Below, one piece after another: positions 6,544 to 8,066 of a DNA stretch of 8,066 nucleotides. The notes beneath the pieces are model-generated. The model saw only the letters and a program-made list of their open reading frames with translations, was not told where the DNA came from and did not search any database. Position numbers and translations under genes: made by a program. This DNA is from Methylophilaceae bacterium (GTDB taxonomy: Bacteria > Pseudomonadota > Gammaproteobacteria > Burkholderiales > Methylophilaceae): NCBI GenBank assembly GCA_025362115.1, contig JANYIK010000089.1, forward strand, positions 1 through 8,066. The letters are read 5' to 3'. Position 1 is the first letter of the stretch; each line of letters begins with the position of its first letter.

Positions 6544-7106
6544 GCCGCCACCTGAATCGGGATCACCTTTAGGGGAACAACAGGGTATCGCCATTTCCAA
6601 TGCGCGATGTCTTCACCCAGCGGTTCCATCGTGATGCAATCTACCGGACATGGCGCTAAACATAGCTCGCAGCCAGTGCATTCGGCGGCAATGATGGTGT
6701 GCATCTGCTTGGCCGCGCCCAAAATGGCATCCACCGGACAGGCTTGTATGCACAGCGTGCAGCCGATACAAGTATTTTCGTCGATTACCGCGACGGATTT
6801 AGGCTTAGGCACGCCATGTTCCGCATTCAGCGGCTTGGGTTCTACGCCCAGCAAATCCGCCAGCATTTTGACACCCGCCTCACCTCCAGGCGGGCACTGG
6901 TTGATATCGGCCTCGCCTCCGGCAATCGCCGTAGCATAAGGCTTACAGCCAGGGTAACCACATTGCCCGCACTGCGTTTGCGGCAAAATGGCATCAATTT
7001 GCTCGATGAGCGGATCGCCCTCGACCTTGAATTTGAGCGCAGCAACGCCCAACACCAAGCCCAGTAACAACCCCAGCCCTATCATCACGAGTAACGCCGC
7101 TGTCAT
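6540..7106 (-). CDS. rnfB: Rnf complex iron-sulfur subunit RnfB
   Basis: A 188-residue electron-carrier subunit, thought to exchange electrons with ferredoxin. An N-terminal membrane helix (about 4-24) anchors it. A first [4Fe-4S] motif is made of Cys46, Cys49, Cys54 and Cys71 (TQCGQCGYPGCKPYA ... NQCPPGG), and a bacterial ferredoxin domain follows with Cys113/116/119/123 and Cys143/146/149/153. Length and motif order match proteobacterial RnfB. All cluster ligands are present, so the subunit should work. Its stop codon overlaps the rnfC start, and it begins 10 nt after the rnfA stop. The ribosome-binding site is poor, and a 10-bp direct repeat, GATTAAATGA, surrounds the junction with rnfA. 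Confidence 0.97.
   Translation of the reverse strand: MTAALLVMIGLGLLLGLVLGVAALKFKVEGDPLIEQIDAILPQTQCGQCGYPGCKPYATAIAGGEADINQCPPGGEAGVKMLADLLGVEPKPLNAEHGVPKPKSVAVIDENTCIGCTLCIQACPVDAILGAAKQMHTIIAAECTGCELCLAPCPVDCITMEPLGEDIAHWKWRYPVVPLKVIPIQVAA
6548..6553 (-). promoter_or_regulatory. Ribosome-binding site of rnfC, deciding its start
   Basis: AGGTGG on the minus strand, inside the end of rnfB, lies 4 nt before the ATG at 6543. It favours this start over the in-frame ATG at 6600 and fits the ATGA stop-start overlap. Confidence 0.7.
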
Positions 7107-7126
7107 TTAATCGGCTTCATTTAATC
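7103..7126 (-). repeat. 10-bp direct repeat at the rnfA-rnfB junction
   Basis: On the minus strand GATTAAATGA occurs twice, at 7126-7117 and 7112-7103, with AGCC between (14-bp period). The first copy contains the rnfA stop TGA and the second the rnfB start ATG. Each copy holds ATGA. The ATG in the first copy would open a five-codon frame, M-K-P-I-K, whose TGA overlaps the rnfB ATG. The likely origin is a small duplication at an ancestral ATGA overlap. Confidence 0.7.
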
Positions 7127-7695
7127 AACCCTGCAAACCCCATAAATGCCAAGCTCATCAGCCCAGCAGTCACCATCGCAATCGCTGCGCCACGGAACAC
7201 CACAGGAGTATCAGCGGCTTCCATACGCTCACGCATTGATGCGAACAATATCAATACCAGCGAAAACCCGACCGCGCCGCCAAAACCAAACAGCAGAGAT
7301 TCCACAAAACCATGCTTGGCTTGCACATTGAGCAGCGGAATACCCAGTACCGCGCAGTTGGTGGTAATCAGTGGCAAGTAAATACCCAACACTTTGTATA
7401 AAACGGGACTGGTTTTTTCGATGACCATTTCGGTGAATTGCACCACGCCGGCGATAACGACGATAAACGACAAAGTGCGCAGGTAAAACAACTCCGTACC
7501 CAGCAGATACTCGTTAATGAGGTAGCTGGTGCCTGAGCCTATGGTCAACACAAACGCCGTGGCAGCGCCCATGGCAATAGACGCTTCCAACTTCTTGGAA
7601 ACGCCCATGAATGGGCATAAACCAAGGATTTTGACCAGCACGATATTGTTGACGAACACCGTGCCGAGCAGTATCAGTAAATAGCTTTGAAACAT
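7117..7695 (-). CDS. rnfA: Rnf complex membrane subunit RnfA
   Basis: A 192-residue integral membrane subunit and the first gene of the rnf row. Six hydrophobic segments (about 4-24, 39-60, 71-90, 100-120, 130-152, 168-190) fit the family. Cys27 in ILGLCPFMG and Cys114 in TTNCAVLG are the conserved pair that, with the pair in RnfE, is known to bind an iron-sulfur cluster inside the membrane. RnfA and RnfE are homologous and sit in opposite orientations. Length agrees with E. coli RsxA (about 193). An AAGG 11 nt before the ATG is a loose ribosome-binding site. A plausible promoter lies about 30-60 nt upstream. Being first, it marks the probable start of the operon that runs through nth to the DUF1841 gene. 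Confidence 0.97.
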   Translation of the reverse strand: MFQSYLLILLGTVFVNNIVLVKILGLCPFMGVSKKLEASIAMGAATAFVLTIGSGTSYLINEYLLGTELFYLRTLSFIVVIAGVVQFTEMVIEKTSPVLYKVLGIYLPLITTNCAVLGIPLLNVQAKHGFVESLLFGFGGAVGFSLVLILFASMRERMEAADTPVVFRGAAIAMVTAGLMSLAFMGFAGLIK

Positions 7696-7929
7696 ACGGT
7701 TTTCAGCCTTGTGAAAAGAGTGTAATTATCGCTTCTATCAGCCCCATAGGGCAAGGAACTTGAGGTGCAATATAGCAAGCAACACCTAGATTAAAAAAGA
7801 ATGATTTGTTCTTTTATAAAACTAATAATTCTATACAAGAACATTTACTGCAATTAAAAGAATATAAGAGTCTTTAATTGTTCACACAACCTCAACATTA
7901 CTGTCACAATTCACCGGCATTCTGCGCGC
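7696..7929. other. AT-rich divergent intergenic region with inverted repeats
   Basis: These 234 nt between rnfA and the glycosyltransferase gene are the richest in A+T in the window, chiefly 7790-7880. Three inverted repeats are visible: AAAAGAA/TTCTTTT at 7795-7801 and 7809-7815; TGTTCTT/AAGAACA at 7807-7813 and 7837-7843, which overlaps the first; and CAATTAAAAGA/TCTTTAATTG at 7851-7861 and 7871-7880, exact except for one extra A. Apart from the promoter proposed for rnfA I see no convincing promoter for the plus-strand gene. The repeats could be operators or only AT-rich hairpins. I find no coding frame here. Confidence 0.6.
7725..7754 (-). promoter_or_regulatory. Candidate sigma70-type promoter of the rnf operon
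   Basis: On the minus strand TTGCCC (7754-7749, four of six matches to TTGACA) is followed after 18 nt by GATAAT (7730-7725, five of six matches to TATAAT). Initiation would fall near 7718, giving a leader of about 20-25 nt before the rnfA ATG. The spacer holds a small GCCC-CATA-GGGC palindrome at 7741-7752. It is a prediction from consensus alone. Confidence 0.42.
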
Positions 7930-8066
7930 ATGGAAAGCGTGTCCAGCATAGCTCTCGTCACCGAGACTTGGCCCCCAGAAATCAATGGCGTGGCGATGAC
8001 TTTATCGCGTTTGACACATGGTTTGAGCGAGAGGAATTGGCAAGTCACTTTAGTCCGCCCACAACA
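7930..8066 (+). CDS. GT4-type glycosyltransferase, N-terminal fragment
   Basis: The first 45 codons of a gene that runs off the right edge, divergent from the rnf row. The readable protein has the strand IALVTETW at 7-14, then PPEINGVAMTLSRL (15-28) and a following helix and strand ending WQVTLVRP. The pattern TETxPPExNGVA is the start of the GT-B fold in GT4 (group 1) glycosyltransferases of the kind that move a sugar to lipid or glycan acceptors; the acceptor-side loop follows the NGV motif. The C-terminal sugar-nucleotide site is outside the window, so donor and acceptor cannot be named. The ATG at 7930 has no clear ribosome-binding site, and a GTG at 7939 is an alternative start that leaves the motif intact. 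Confidence 0.82.
   Translation, partial: MESVSSIALVTETWPPEINGVAMTLSRLTHGLSERNWQVTLVRPQ

Noticed and set aside
6544..6600. N-terminal extension of RnfC by 19 residues from an ATG at 6600
   Set aside because: The extra residues do not resemble RnfC, lie inside the end of rnfB, and the ATG at 6543 has a ribosome-binding site and an ATGA overlap.
7806..7837. Plus-strand promoter for the glycosyltransferase from TTGTTC (7806-7811) and TATACA (7832-7837)
   Set aside because: The spacing of 20 nt is too long and the boxes match poorly; there is no independent support.

Overview
The window looks like a chromosomal piece of a proteobacterium, most likely a betaproteobacterium (a Nitrosomonadales/Gallionellaceae- or Methylophilaceae-like lineage). 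This placement is inference. It rests on the gene order rnfABCDGE followed by nth, on the DUF1841 gene at the end of the row, and on short palindromic repeats of the kind scattered through betaproteobacterial genomes.

From right to left on the minus strand, nine genes lie in one direction: rnfA (7117-7695), rnfB (6540-7106), rnfC (4924-6543), rnfD (3757-4776), rnfG (3110-3760), rnfE (2268-2942), nth (1632-2261), a FIST-domain protein (594-1631) and a DUF1841 protein (147-575). The six rnf genes are complete and encode a full Rnf membrane complex: RnfB and RnfC carry the iron-sulfur and NADH/flavin sites, RnfD and RnfG carry predicted covalent FMN on threonine, and RnfA and RnfE are paired membrane subunits with a conserved cysteine pair each. 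nth encodes the iron-sulfur DNA glycosylase endonuclease III, which also ends the homologous rsx operon of E. coli. The FIST and DUF1841 genes follow closely and are probably co-transcribed.

Most gene junctions are tight: 4-nt ATGA overlaps at rnfB/rnfC and rnfD/rnfG, and gaps of 0 to 18 nt elsewhere. Only two junctions exceed 100 nt, rnfC-rnfD (147 nt) and rnfG-rnfE (167 nt). Each holds a different palindromic repeat element. A relative of the second element sits downstream of the DUF1841 gene at the left edge of the window.

At the right edge, a 234-nt AT-rich divergent intergenic region carries a plausible sigma70-type promoter for rnfA and several inverted repeats. Beyond it the plus strand begins a GT4-type glycosyltransferase that runs off the window.

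I see no CRISPR array, tRNA, rRNA, insertion sequence or phage gene, and no strong case for a wholly new system. The points most worth a second look are the repeat elements inside the operon, the duplicated ATGA junction between rnfA and rnfB, the atypical FIST protein and the divergent control region.
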